Part shown: one piece after another, positions 1 through 9,858 of the stretch
How the letters are laid out: every line of letters starts with the position of its first letter
How positions within the stretch are numbered: the stretch's first letter is position 1
NCBI GenBank assembly: GCA_030685235.1
Contig: MU839286.1
Location: 1 to 46,004 of the forward strand
Direction: 5' to 3'
Source: Copromyces sp. CBS 386.78
Taxonomy: Eukaryota > Ascomycota > Sordariomycetes > Sordariales > Sordariaceae
DNA: 46,004 bases
Program-made: the position numbers and the translations under genes
Notes under the pieces: generated by a model
What the model was told of the DNA's origin: nothing
Database searches by the model: none
What the model saw: only the letters and a program-made list of their open reading frames with translations

Positions 1-95
1 CTAATGGATGCGTGTGAGATTATTGGTCCAAAAAAAAAATTAAAGTGGGGGAGCAGTGTATGAAGACATTGAGGGCAGTGCGAAAAGACTTTCTC
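1..95. mobile_element. Right terminus of a short inverted-repeat DNA transposon, cut by the window edge
   Basis: Read on the minus strand from base 95, the sequence begins GAGAAAGTCTTTTCGCAC, which matches the tip of the complete element at 37448-37860 except that the core reads GCAC rather than GGAC. A 15-base motif GTCTTTTCGCACTGC (minus strand, 75-89) recurs as GTCTTCATACACTGC exactly 22 bp further in (53-67). This is the double-motif layout of the two complete elements. The element would extend left beyond the window, so its other end and its target duplication cannot be checked. The right-hand target copy would be 96-103 (ATCTCAAT). The match is short but keeps both the distance from the tip and the 22-bp period. 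Confidence 0.6.
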
Positions 96-103
96 ATCTC
101 AAT

Positions 104-1222
104 AGCTTCGAACAGGACGCTTTCAATAGAACGGGTAATAAAGGAAAATTTAGGGCGCTCGTTAATAAAGATTTTAAGCTTATTTACTTAAACGAACTTT
201 ATATATATACACTAAGCACAATATTTAACAATACGTTCAATCGATAATCCTTTACTATTAAAGGCGGGGGTAATTATAATATATAATACCGACCTATAGC
301 CGCTACTATTTTTACCGGTATTTATTATATTATTATTATTACTAGGATCGCTAAATACATTAGAAAGTAAAGGGGTTAAACTAAGGGATGGGGAGGGAAA
401 CGGGCCGTTTTTTAAGAGCCGGGTACGAAGGTTGAGAAGGATTTTTTAGTAACGGTCCTTCTAGGATTGGAAAGCGGCCGCGGATACTATACGGAAATCG
501 TTAAATTCCTTCTTAAAAGTAGCGATTTATTCGTAGAATAATTTAATTTAATCTTAATAATCCTTTATATTAGCTTAAACGGCGAATAAATATTAAGTAC
601 GGATAATTATAATATTATTTTCTTTACGGGCGATTTCGTAATTGAAATTTTTAATATAAATATATAAATAAATAATTTCTTTTCTAACTACAATAAAATC
701 TTCTTCGAAATTACGAACGTTAGCCCTAATTACAATTACGTTATTATAGAGTAGGTAATAGAAAGCGGAGAAAAAGGTTTAAAAAACGGAAAAGTTAGCG
801 AAATTATATATTTGAAAAATAGGGATTAAAACTTTAATTACTTAATAATAGGGGCCTTCGAACGTTTAAACGAAAATTGTCAAATCGTTTTAGTATTCTA
901 AACTAGTAATTATTACGATAGCGCTAATAATTATAATAGCGATAAAATTGTCGATTATAAGCTGGGTTTAGGGAGCGATAGAATTAAATATTAATCGTTA
1001 AATTAAATATATTTTAATAGGTATAAAGGAAAGAAAGAGAATACGAGCAATCTTAATAATATTCGTCTTAATATTTACCTAATTCAACGGCTAGGTTCGT
1101 AATTCGAAGTCGGGAACGCGCAGGGTCGAATTTTAATTATTAATTACCGCGATTAAAATACGAGCAATCTTCTTCTTTTATTAAAATAGGCGTACGTAAT
1201 ATAATAGTTAAATGCAATAAAC
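104..1222. other. RIP-mutated AT-rich DNA, unclassified
   Basis: This stretch is very rich in TA, AAT and ATT. Cytosines lie mostly in CG, CC or CT contexts and CpA is nearly absent, which is the pattern left by repeat-induced point mutation. All six frames are closed by many stops. It is presumably old transposon sequence, but I could not recognise a protein relic here and see no gene or RNA gene. Confidence 0.7.
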
Positions 1223-1224
1223 TA

Positions 1225-1473
1225 TTACGGGGCGAAGGTACTATATAAAATATAGTAAGATATATATTATTATATAAAGAGAAAAGAAGAGAGAAGGAAG
1301 TATACACGGAGGTCTAGCTATATATAAGCAAGGGCCCTACAGACTAGACCGTACGCGGGCACGTAAGGCTGCACATAACGATAATATATGCGAGGCTAGA
1401 GCTCTGGGCTCTAGTCAGCACAGCACATATATAGTTAGTATAGCACAGCACATTATAAGTCTAACCCTATAAT
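1225..1473 (+). repeat. Left terminal inverted repeat of the pogo-like element, heavily RIP-mutated
   Basis: Pairs with 4339-4584. Shared blocks include GGAGGTCT, GAGCTCTGGGCTCTAGTC, CAGCACAT and GTCTAACCCT. Where the right copy has G, this copy often has A (for example TGTGCGTGG becomes TATACACGG). The inner boundary, where similarity ends, is just after the CTAACCCTATAAT block at 1461-1473. Confidence 0.8.
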
Positions 1474-2249
1474 AGCTCCCTTATGCAACCCCGTATAAAT
1501 ACAGTAAACGTGGTCAAACAAGGAGTGCACGGAAGTGCACAGGGGTGCCCAGTTTGCTTAGCAAAAGAGGGGGTTCTAGTAATAGCCTACCTCTTAATTC
1601 CTATTCATTTTACATTTTTATTATTCTTTTTATTAATACTAATATTAATACCAGCTATAAAAACGACGATATTTTCAAACCTTCCCTACGAAACTATAAT
1701 TCGTATCGACCTTAGGCCTATCGATATCGTCTATATATAGAACCCTATACAATCTACATTATTAACTAAATCTAATTTCGTTTTATAAACGTAACGAAAA
1801 ACTTCGAAAATACTAGAATTTTTACTATAAATAACGAATATAACGTCGTTTACTGTACCCCCTCCTCCCAGAATTTTATATATATTACTAAACTCTCCCT
1901 CGAAAAGGATAATTAGCATTTCGGCTAAGTTAAAAAGTAATATAGAAAAATAGTTAAAAAATATATACTAAATAATAATTATTTAATTAAATACTTTATT
2001 AAATTAAGAAGGAAGCGTTAGTAAAAGGATAATAAAGAATAGTAGGAAGGCATTATTTTTATATAAGTAAATAAATTAATTATTATTAAAAACGAAAATA
2101 ATAATAACGAAGCCGGGATAATAATATCGGGGCCCGGACTAGTGCTAGAGCCGAAGCCGAAGCCGAAATAGGATATTAAAATTTTCTTATACAATAATAA
2201 TAAGGACGACGAATTTTAAAAGGGATTAATATTAATAATAATACTAAAT

Positions 2250-3100
2250 TAGTTAAAATAGCGCCGTTAAACTTCCTTCTCCCTTTATCTCGACTTTAAA
2301 ATTAACCTCCTTATTATTAATCCTTATATTGGCTGTAATAAGAACCTCTTCGTTAGCCGCAAAGAATTTAGTAATAAATTCTAGCCTTTTCAATTTACTA
2401 TACCCGAAAATCCGTCGAACTCTATAGAAAGCCCTCAACTAAATTGTATTATAATCCGTATAATTTATACCTATTTTATTAATAGTAGCTTCTACTTCTA
2501 GTTCGATATAGCTATTAATAACTTCGGCGTTATCGGATTACTAATAGTTTAAAAAGTCGATATCCTGCCAATTAATACCTTTTATCTTTATTTTCCAATT
2601 TTCTAAACCGTCTAAGTATATAAAAATACTATAATTAATAAAGGACTTCGCTACTAAACTAAGGTTTTCTTTATTAAAACGATTAATAAACCGTATAATA
2701 AAATATATAAGTATAATCCTTTTTTTACTAGGAGTCCATTTTTCGAAATCGCCGTTAATAACTAATTGTTCTTCGATATACTACTTATATTTATTAAAGA
2801 AATATACTTTAATAGATTTATTAACGTAGGTATCGAAAGGTTATAATAGGGGTATAAGACCGCTAAAGATTAATACCTTATTAATATTATATTTATCGAA
2901 AATATTAAAGACATCCTTCGTTTTATAGAAACTAGCGGTATTAAAAATTAATAAAGCTTTATCGCTGTTATTACCTACTACCTTACTCAATTCTTTATTA
3001 ATCCATTTAACTATCAACTTTTTATTATTATATACCGTTTTATTAAATTCGATTGTAACGCTTAAGTAGTATATATTAATTTTATTTATATAAAAGGGTA
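2250..3100 (-). pseudogene. RIP-inactivated DDE (pogo/Tigger type) transposase relic
   Basis: Translating the minus strand through stops shows the end of a DDE_1-type catalytic domain. A block resembling 'F.TASFYKTKDV' is followed by 'GLIPLL*PFDTYVNKSIK', which corresponds to the conserved 'GLTPLLQPLDvxVNKPFK' signature of pogo/Tigger/Jrk transposases. The stop in that motif (bases 2841-2843, TAA) is where the family has CAA for glutamine, a classic RIP C-to-T nonsense change. Downstream residues resembling 'W..KKRIILIYFI' also fit the family C-terminus. There is no intact reading frame. The domain is certain enough to classify; the exact limits are not. Confidence 0.7.
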
Positions 3101-3110
3101 GGAGGAAAAT

Positions 3111-3182
3111 AAGCCTAGGGAAAAGGAAAACGAACTTAGGGAAAAGGAAAACGAACTTAGGGAAAAATAAAACGAATTTGAA
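3111..3182. repeat. 21-bp tandem repeat, about 3.3 copies
   Basis: The unit CTTAGGGAAAAGGAAAACGAA repeats head to tail, with the first and last copies degenerate. It lies inside the interior of the pogo-like element, upstream of (5' to) its minus-strand transposase relic. Purine bias on the plus strand continues to 3230. Confidence 0.8.
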
Positions 3183-3267
3183 AAAGAAAAAGGGAATTCG
3201 GGAAAAATAAAAGGTAAAAGTTCTAACTTCTCCCGACTTTTACCTTTTTTTCTTCTTTTTTTCTCCC

Positions 3268-3600
3268 TATATATATATATAATACTATACTAATTTACCT
3301 ACCTCAATTCGGATTACCCATTTGCCCGCGGGCAGTAAGTAATATAATATTAGTATTCGGTTTAGGACTTATATGCAACTTACGGTTTAGAAGCGTAATA
3401 AAGGGGTAGAAAAAGAAAAGAAAAAAGGTAAAAAGTTATAAGGGGAAGCCTTATATACATATAGTACTACGCTAATTTGCCCTCTTCGGCTCGGATTTTA
3501 CTTATTTACCCGTAGGCAGTAAGATAATACGGCTTTAATTTAATCTAGGTCTTATATGCGATTAATAGTTTAAAGACGTAATATAGGGGGGGGTAAAAGA
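3268..3600. repeat. Diverged tandem duplication, period about 182 bp
   Basis: Two copies (about 3268-3420 and 3450-3600) share ordered blocks: ATATA..TA.TACTA..CTAATTT, then CGGATT..ACC..TTTGCCCG.GGGCAGTAAG (second copy mutated), then CTTATATGC, then a GTAATA..GGGG tail. The differences are largely C/T and G/A, so the duplication predates or accompanied RIP. Its function is unknown. Confidence 0.6.
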
Positions 3601-3663
3601 AAGAAAGAAAAAAAGAAAAATAAAAAAAATAAAATAAAAAAAAAAATAAAAAAAAAAGAAATA
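3589..3663. repeat. Purine-rich low-complexity tract
   Basis: A run of G, then GAAA/AAAT units and long A runs with almost no pyrimidines except scattered T. Simple sequence inside the RIP-mutated element. Confidence 0.8.
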
Positions 3664-4338
3664 ATTAACGTACTTTATATAATCCTTCTTTTCTAAGCAT
3701 TAATTATTACTTTAAAAATAAATTTAGGTTTTAACCGCCAAACCCTATCTACAAAAATATATAGAATTAGGGTAATTTACTATTTAAATTAACCGCTTCT
3801 ATTAATCTTACCCGTAATAGTATTGTTACTTCTAATATTATATATAGTACTATTAAGAAATTCGAAAAGTATAGGGGTTTCGTTGAAGTTAATAATAAAC
3901 TGCTTATTAACCTTATAGGGGGTAGGCGGGCTATAAATTAAATAGTTAATTAATTACGTTATAGGGATAGCCGTATTTTTTTTAACGAATTTTAAAAAGC
4001 TAGTTAAAAGACGAAAATAATTAAATAGTAATTTCGAAAACTACCGTATAATATAACGAAATATAATATTATACCACCGCAAAAAAATTCTAAACTAACT
4101 AATTAAAAAGTTAAATTCTATATAAAATTAGCCGGTTAATTAATAAAAAATATATTTAAACTTTCTTCTAAACTAGTCGATATGTCTTAATTCGCTTACT
4201 TTGCGTTTCTTAATAAAGCTATTAAATAACCGCCTTTCTAACTTTAATTATTTAGGTCGGAAAGGAAATTTAGTACCGTAAATAACTTAATTTTTTTATA
4301 ACTATTAATGCGCTAGAATAGAACGGGGTATACTAAAT

Positions 4339-4584
4339 ATCACAGGGTTAGACCTGTGATGTGCTGTGCTGCACTGACTGCATATGTGCTGTGCCGACTA
4401 GAGCCCAGAGCTCTGGCCACGCACATGTCATCGTCACGTGCAGCCTCACGTGCCGCGGTCTGGTCTGTAGGGCTCTCGCCCATATACAGCCAGACCTCCA
4501 CGCACACTTCCTTCTCTCCTCCTTTCTCCTCATGCAACAACGCATATCTCATCATACCCCCTACGGTGCCATCTCGCCCCGTGA
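4339..4584 (-). repeat. Right terminal inverted repeat of the pogo-like element, hardly mutated
   Basis: This is the partner of 1225-1473. It keeps normal base composition and plentiful CpA (GCACATGTCATCGTCACGTG is intact), in sharp contrast to its left partner and to the surrounding DNA. Its inner end is a perfect 8-bp-arm palindrome ATCACAGG-GTTAGA-CCTGTGAT (4339-4360). Small open frames here are by-products of the normal composition and show no family resemblance. Confidence 0.8.
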
Positions 4585-4586
4585 TA

Positions 4587-5330
4587 CTAAAGTATTTTAA
4601 TATTTAGGAATATATTAAGTAATAGAAACTATTAAGTAGCATATAGTTATAACTATCGACTATAGGATCGGTTTCGGGTATATTAAAACTACGACCGCGG
4701 CAATTAAAATTATCGATAGGAACGAAGTAAGAAAAGAGGTAATCTAGTACTTTAATCTTAAAATAACAAAAATATTTATAATGAAATTTAATTACCTAGG
4801 TTAGGGGAAGGTAAACGTATAACCTATTTTAATACCGTTCGTAAATAAGTTTAACCTTTTTACCGGATTTTTTCCGCTTAGTAACGGTATTGTAGAAAGG
4901 GTAAGATTTAAAAGTCGAAGTTATTATTATTATTAAAGAGAATAAAGTATTATAGAATAAATTTAATAATATTTTATTAACGTAATAGGTTTAAGTAGTT
5001 AGAGGAGTAGGGAGGGGAGTTATATAATAAGAAGCTATAGTTAGAATATAGGGTAATAATAATAGGATAATAATAGTAGGGTAATAATAGTAATAATCTA
5101 AAATAAAATTCACTATAAGCTCGGTCGGGTTTTTAATACTAAACCTACGACGGGAATTTTAAAAATTTTAATAGCAGTAAGCTTAAATACGTCGTTCAAT
5201 TTAATAATGCTTACTTCTTTAATAAAAGATTGTATTGCGATTAATAGTCTAGTATTGGTTATTAATCTAGTGAATTTGGTAATTTGAGGGTACGAATTAG
5301 AATTGAGAAAAGTAGTTATTTAAGGAAGGA
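4587..5330. other. RIP-mutated AT-rich DNA, unclassified, with a TAATAATAG-type microsatellite
   Basis: AT-rich, stop-filled in all frames and poor in CpA. Around 5040-5098 it has irregular repeats of AATAATAG/GGGTAATAATAG. Normal composition resumes between about 5300 and 5400, which marks the left edge of the gene island. No gene was seen. Confidence 0.65.
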
Positions 5331-5395
5331 GGAGGAGAGGGGAGAAAGGTAGGGAGGTTGGGCGAGATTCTATAAGATTATTAGTACGGGGCATA

Positions 5396-5480
5396 CGGCT
5401 GGCAGGGTTACTTACAATCGGCTGGCAGGGCTATCAGGGGTGTAAAGTAGAGTAAAAAGAGGTGTAAAGTGGAGTAAATG
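5396..5480. repeat. Two short direct-repeat pairs at the heterochromatin edge
   Basis: CGGCTGGCAGGG occurs at about 5397 and again about 22 bp later. It is followed by two copies of GGTGTAAAGT(A/G)GAGTAAA about 23 bp apart (5438-5478). Both pairs have a period of 22-23 bp. No protein or RNA was recognised. Confidence 0.7.
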
Positions 5481-6640
5481 TAGGCTTGACAGGCCGGCTA
5501 AACTATATGAAGGTTAGGAGGTTTGGCTAGGTAAATCTCTTATGGCTGGGAAAAAGCGGTATGGGATGTACAAGGTAACAAGTGACTGTGATACCTCTAG
5601 TAAACTACCCCTGTCCCGGTCTCCGTCTCCGTTATCGTCCTGAATTGGCCGCGGAAGCTAAGGAAGCGTCCTTACAGATCCAAGATGCTTGTACACACCA
5701 CGAAAGCCTCACTTCAATTACTTTGCCTCAGGTACACATTTTGACGAGCTGCCTTGGGTTCTGGAAGGAGTTACCAACGGTGGGAAAGGAAAAGAGTGAT
5801 GAGGATGGCTATGAAGATCCGGGGTTTTACCGGCGGTATTCTTGTTTTAGTTTCTTTTTGTTCCTTTGATGAGACCCTGCCCTGGCTTGCCTGGATAGTG
5901 AGAATAGATTATATCAAACTTGCAGTTTGCATTTCGTAGGTGACAAGTTGACGTCTTGTGGTTCCCTATCATTCAACGTTTAATTAGTGCAAGGCTCAGC
6001 GATGTAACCGTCTCAATATGCAAAGACATGCAACGACTTGCTTCTGCTTTTCTGACCGGAAATGCAACCAACAATTGCTTTTCTTTTGCAAACCCGGGCA
6101 ATATACGATGTGTCTCACTTCCGGAGAAAAGTGCGATCGAGAACAGTCTTATAGTCGGCCGACGACAAGCACCCTGGATGGTGATGATGATGATAGACCC
6201 GATATCCGAGACTGAGATGGAAATGGAGATGCTAGGTTGGTACTAGTTCGGGAGGAGGAGGAAACGATTGGGCATCAATCGACATTAAGCCCAATGTCTT
6301 GACGGATTGTTCTCGACGTCGAAGAATTTCCGTTCCGAGTGGGATGGATGAATGTCTCGGACTATGGACGCTGACCGTGGTTGTAGAGGTACCTCGACAT
6401 CAACACAGTCTCAAGACGGTGTATTACCATCTATTCTAGCGTGAAATGAAATGCAGAAGCCTCGAGCTTCGTTTCACCATAGTATCGCCATAACCGAATT
6501 GCTACTATCGTTCGAACATCTGATGTGACTCCAGTGGGAATTGCGGGAAAATGTGGAATTGGCTAAAGAACTTCGCCAGCGGAAGCAGCCGAGTTGTGCG
6601 GAGAAAGAAATCTCAGCGAGCGAGGGGGAGGCTACTTTAC
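5481..6640. other. Gene-free, non-RIP intergenic DNA
   Basis: Normal base composition. The open frames here (up to about 96 codons) are short, overlap each other, lack any recognisable motif and do not join into a longer spliced frame that I can see. No tRNA or 5S rRNA was recognised. Confidence 0.6.
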
Positions 6641-6641
6641 C

Positions 6642-6732
6642 TACTCGTCAGGGCTAGAATCGCCTCAGTCTGACCCCGTGCTGGCACGGGCTTCGCTTGG
6701 GGTCCCGGAGGCGTTTCTAGCCCAGACGAGTA
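6642..6732. repeat. Long nested hairpin (25-bp stem with a structured loop)
   Basis: Arm 6642-6666 pairs with 6708-6732 over 25 positions with two mismatches (TACTCGTC, GGGCTAGAA and CGCCTC are the paired blocks). The loop also folds: GACCCC (6672-6677) can pair with GGGGTC (6699-6704), enclosing CCCGTGCTGGCACGGG, itself a self-complementary stem. The structure could be an extruded cruciform, an end of a small inverted-repeat transposon or a structured transcript. It matches no tRNA or snoRNA I know. Confidence 0.75.
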
Positions 6733-6981
6733 CCGCTTTTTCTCATTCAGCTTGGTTTTATCCTTCCCTCTTACAGTCTAGTGTATCTGGGAGTCACCTC
6801 AAAACTGGGGCGCCATCGTAGCCGACAGACTTAGCGAACCACTCAAGGCTTGACTGGCAAGCTGGCATGCAAGTGACTTGCAGCGGCTCGAGCGGATGAC
6901 ACAACCGCGCAAGCGTCCTAGACTACAGTAGGCCTAGTTTCTGCGGGTAGATAAAACCGAGTTGAATGAGAAAAAGCGGTA
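6731..6981. repeat. 32-bp inverted repeat enclosing about 190 bp
   Basis: 6731-6762 and 6950-6981 are reverse complements with two mismatches, both transitions (shared core TACCGCTTTTTCTCATTCA). It starts where the 3' arm of the preceding hairpin ends, so the two structures share a boundary. This may be a small non-autonomous DNA element. No clear target duplication was found. Confidence 0.7.
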
Positions 6982-7616
6982 GGTTTGCTGTGTGTTCCAT
7001 GGCCATGGAAGCGGCGCTGATGGAGGTGTGGATTTCTGGGGACTGGGAAAGCACGGATTGGGATGGAGGGTGGGGGCTGCCGCTAGGTTGGCCGTTGGAC
7101 CCTAACCCCCAATGACTTCCCACGTGCGAGAAAACAGTATTGAAAAGTACAGTACTGATGAATCGTAACAGAATACCTGATGGCGCCATAACAGTAATTT
7201 TCAAGATTTCAAGCGTGTGCAGGGCACTGTTTTCGACACTGCGGTCACCTACTGTAGGCAGCTCGCTTCTGCAGCACATGCCTGGATTCATGCATCACAG
7301 GTACATGAACAACCGACCAACAATAAATCTGATCACAACACCACCACTTGCAGCGTCAACATCACCATCGTACCTCCTCACCAGCCAGGTCACCGCACAC
7401 CACAGTCAACCAACTCCCAGAACAGTCACGGATCTACGGCGCCGGGGCATCGAAATCCATTAACCCGAGCTTGACGCGACCTCCTCACACACATCGGTCG
7501 CAAGTGCGCGCCTGAGGCCCTGAAGGCCTCGAACAAGGACCCCCGTCTGGGACTCTGAATCCACAGGACTGCCACCCTCTCAGCGACCAACGACGACAGA
7601 AAAGCAAAACAGACCA

Positions 7617-9116
7617 ATGTCCTTTGACGCATTCAACTCACCGCCACGGTCCCCCAAACGGCGAAGAATCTTGGCTTCTTACAACCCTGTTCCTGTTGCA
7701 CCTGCTGCACCTGCAAAAAGCGATGCTAGGGCCCTAGATGGTAGCAGTGCAAGGGCCGTTGGTGGCGGTGGTAGATGGAGCAAGCACCGCTCACAAGAAC
7801 CTGAGCTGGACAGAGGCAGGTCACGGTCAGCTTCACTAGCGGCTGACGCTTCAAAGGGCAGCAGGACGGATAGGGCCATCAGTCATGACCGTGATATTCC
7901 CATGACTGGGGTTGGGGAGGATACCGTTGGTGGGGGCTGGGATGGGGAAGGTGAGCGTGATCGTGAACGCAAATGGGATAGGGATGGTGATGGGGACCAG
8001 GACCAGGATCGGGATTCCGAAGGGAGGAGAAGGGAGAAGAAGCCCAAGGTGACCAAGTTCCGGTTCAAGGACAAGGATAGGGAATCACGGAGGAGGAGGA
8101 GACGGTCCCGGTCGCGGTCACGGACAGGATCACGGTCACGCTCCCCTAGATTAGACCGACACCGTAGTCGCCGGCATCGCTCCGAGGAGGATGACCGTGA
8201 CGGCCGGGAAAGAGAGCGAAGGGGATCAAGGGACATGAGCAGGGATCGGGACCGTGACCGCGACCGGAATCGGGATGAAGAACCTAAAGACGCCGAATCT
8301 CGTCGCAAATACCGGCATCGCCACCATCACCGCCGGCACCGTCGCCACCGCTCACCCACTCCACAACAAGAACAACCCGACCCCAATCTCGAAGACCCCT
8401 TTGCTGAACCCCCACTAGACCCCGAAGCCGCCTTCCGCGAGTCCCTTTTCGACGCCATGGCCGACGACGAAGGAGCCGCCTACTGGGAGGGCGTCTACGG
8501 CCAACCGATCCACGTGTACTCATCCGCCCGGGAGCGAGTCAACCCCGAAGGCGAGCTCGAGCGGATGACGGACGAGGAGTACGCTGCGTTTGTCCGACAG
8601 AGGATGTGGGAGAAGACGCATCAGGGCTTGCTGGAGGAGCGGGAGCGGAGACGGAAGAGGAAGGAGGAAGAACGGAGGAGGGAAGATGAGGAGCGGAGGA
8701 TTGCCAAGGAGATGGAGCGGAGCTTGAAGAGGGGCAAGGAGAGGAGGAAGAGGAGGGTGTGGAAGGACAGGTGGGACGAGTATCTCAAGGCGTGGCAAGA
8801 CTTGGCTGTTGTCGCTACGGAAGGTGAGAAGTTTGACGCGGAGAAGATTCCTTGGCCCGTTAACAGGGAGGTGGTGGGTGGAACGATTGAGGAGATGGAT
8901 CCCGAGACGGTCAGGGCATTCTTTGTGCACGGGATAGGGCTGGAAGACTTGGGGGAGAAGGAATTTTCGCTAAGGTTGAAGGACGAGAGAGTTCGATGGC
9001 ATCCGGATAAGATGCAGCAGCGGCTGGGAGGAGATGTGGATGCCACGATCATGAGGGACGTGACGGCAATTTTCCAGATTGTGGATAAACTGTGGAATGA
9101 TACACGGAAGAGCTGA
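7617..9116 (+). CDS. RS/RD-rich nuclear protein, NF-kappa-B-inhibitor-like 1 (NFKBIL1) family
   Basis: This is a single exon of 499 aa. The N-terminus carries a basic SPKRRR stretch (about residues 12-17). Residues ~90-250 are dominated by RD, RE, RS and SR dipeptides, including SRSRSRTGSRSRSP, and then a HHHRRHRRHR patch; this composition is typical of splicing-associated nuclear proteins. The C-terminal half holds the conserved part: an acidic segment with 'EAAFRESLFDAMADDEGAAYWEGVYG', then 'MTDEEYAAFVRQRMWEKTHQGLLEERERRRKRK', a charged coiled coil, 'IPWPV', and finally 'LKDERVRWHPDKMQQRLG', which fits the NFKBIL1 family ending 'R.ERLRWHPDRF.QRF'. In animals NFKBIL1 is a nuclear protein linked to mRNA processing; its fungal role is inferred only. 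The first ATG follows a 5' region free of longer in-frame extension. Confidence 0.72.
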   Translation: MSFDAFNSPPRSPKRRRILASYNPVPVAPAAPAKSDARALDGSSARAVGGGGRWSKHRSQEPELDRGRSRSASLAADASKGSRTDRAISHDRDIPMTGVGEDTVGGGWDGEGERDRERKWDRDGDGDQDQDRDSEGRRREKKPKVTKFRFKDKDRESRRRRRRSRSRSRTGSRSRSPRLDRHRSRRHRSEEDDRDGRERERRGSRDMSRDRDRDRDRNRDEEPKDAESRRKYRHRHHHRRHRRHRSPTPQQEQPDPNLEDPFAEPPLDPEAAFRESLFDAMADDEGAAYWEGVYGQPIHVYSSARERVNPEGELERMTDEEYAAFVRQRMWEKTHQGLLEERERRRKRKEEERRREDEERRIAKEMERSLKRGKERRKRRVWKDRWDEYLKAWQDLAVVATEGEKFDAEKIPWPVNREVVGGTIEEMDPETVRAFFVHGIGLEDLGEKEFSLRLKDERVRWHPDKMQQRLGGDVDATIMRDVTAIFQIVDKLWNDTRKS

Positions 9117-9858
9117 TGATGTTGAATTTATAATGGGTCAGCGTTGCAAGGACCGGCGTTGGGGGCCTTTTTGAATCGTCAACATGGGGAGGTTTACGCT
9201 CGCGTTGACGGAGTCCTAACTGTCGGTAGAATTGTACCCGACATATGTTTTGACGCATATAGGGCCTGATCAGAACTATCATCGATACCGCTAGCTATTG
9301 TAAGAACAAACTTGTAGCTATCTGCAACTGGACATTAGTGCGTGAATGTCTCGATCCCGAAGGTGTCAACACATTACCCCTGAAGCGCAACCCAGGGTTA
9401 GAGGTGTAAGGCAGGTTTACAAACATTAGCACAGGGTTATGCATGCAGCGCAGGCCACCGCCACACCAACTGCGCCAAGCCACAAATAACCGTTGGAATG
9501 CCTTTCTGCCACAAGGCTACCTGTGGCTGAAGGTCAGGCTATTTGGGCCATCCTTGACGTGGAGCTCCACTTAATTTTTCTCGACCTCCAGACCCTGCAC
9601 GTCTATCACAAAGTGCACTTGTCTTCAATCTGAAGTCTTCATCACTTCACCCGCGACTGCGACTCCGAACTTGCTGCTTGGTTTCTCTGCTGCAAACTCG
9701 ATCGCAAACTATCAATCACTCGACATTGCACTTTCTGTCGCTGTGACTTCGGCCAGTCGCGCGCCTCCGTCGGCTGTCCGGTTGCACTTTTTATTGCAAA
9801 CTTTGGACTTGGTCACCGGCTGAACATTCTTGTATGTGTAAGAGTTACCATCTCAATT
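9117..9858. promoter_or_regulatory. Intergenic and 5' leader region of the 931-aa orphan
   Basis: 742 bp between two co-directional genes. The first part is presumably the 3' UTR of the NFKBIL1-like gene. From about 9590 the sequence turns CT-rich, as fungal core promoters and leaders often do, and ends GTAAGAGTTACCATCTCAATT before the ATG. No TATA box or tRNA was recognised. Confidence 0.4.

Larger units (their letters stand above)
1225..4584 (-). mobile_element. Decayed pogo/Tc1-mariner-like transposon with ~250-bp terminal inverted repeats
   Basis: 1225-1473 is an inverted, more mutated copy of 4339-4584. The outer tips are TTACGGGGCGA (left) and TCACGGGGCGA (right, read inward), and both are flanked by TA (1223-1224 and 4585-4586), the target duplication expected for Tc1/mariner/pogo elements. 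The interior encodes a broken DDE transposase on the minus strand (about 2250-3100). Differences between the two repeats are mostly G-to-A on the plus strand of the left copy, as RIP produces. The total of about 3.4 kb is long for a pogo/Fot1 element (usually about 2 kb), and the inverted repeats are also unusually long. The superfamily call therefore rests on the transposase motif and the TA flanks. Confidence 0.7.

Noticed and set aside
4356..4607. Overlapping 65-83-codon frames on both strands at 4.3-4.6 kb
   Set aside because: They lie in the unmutated transposon inverted repeat; openness comes from its normal composition, and the left repeat copy does not keep them open.
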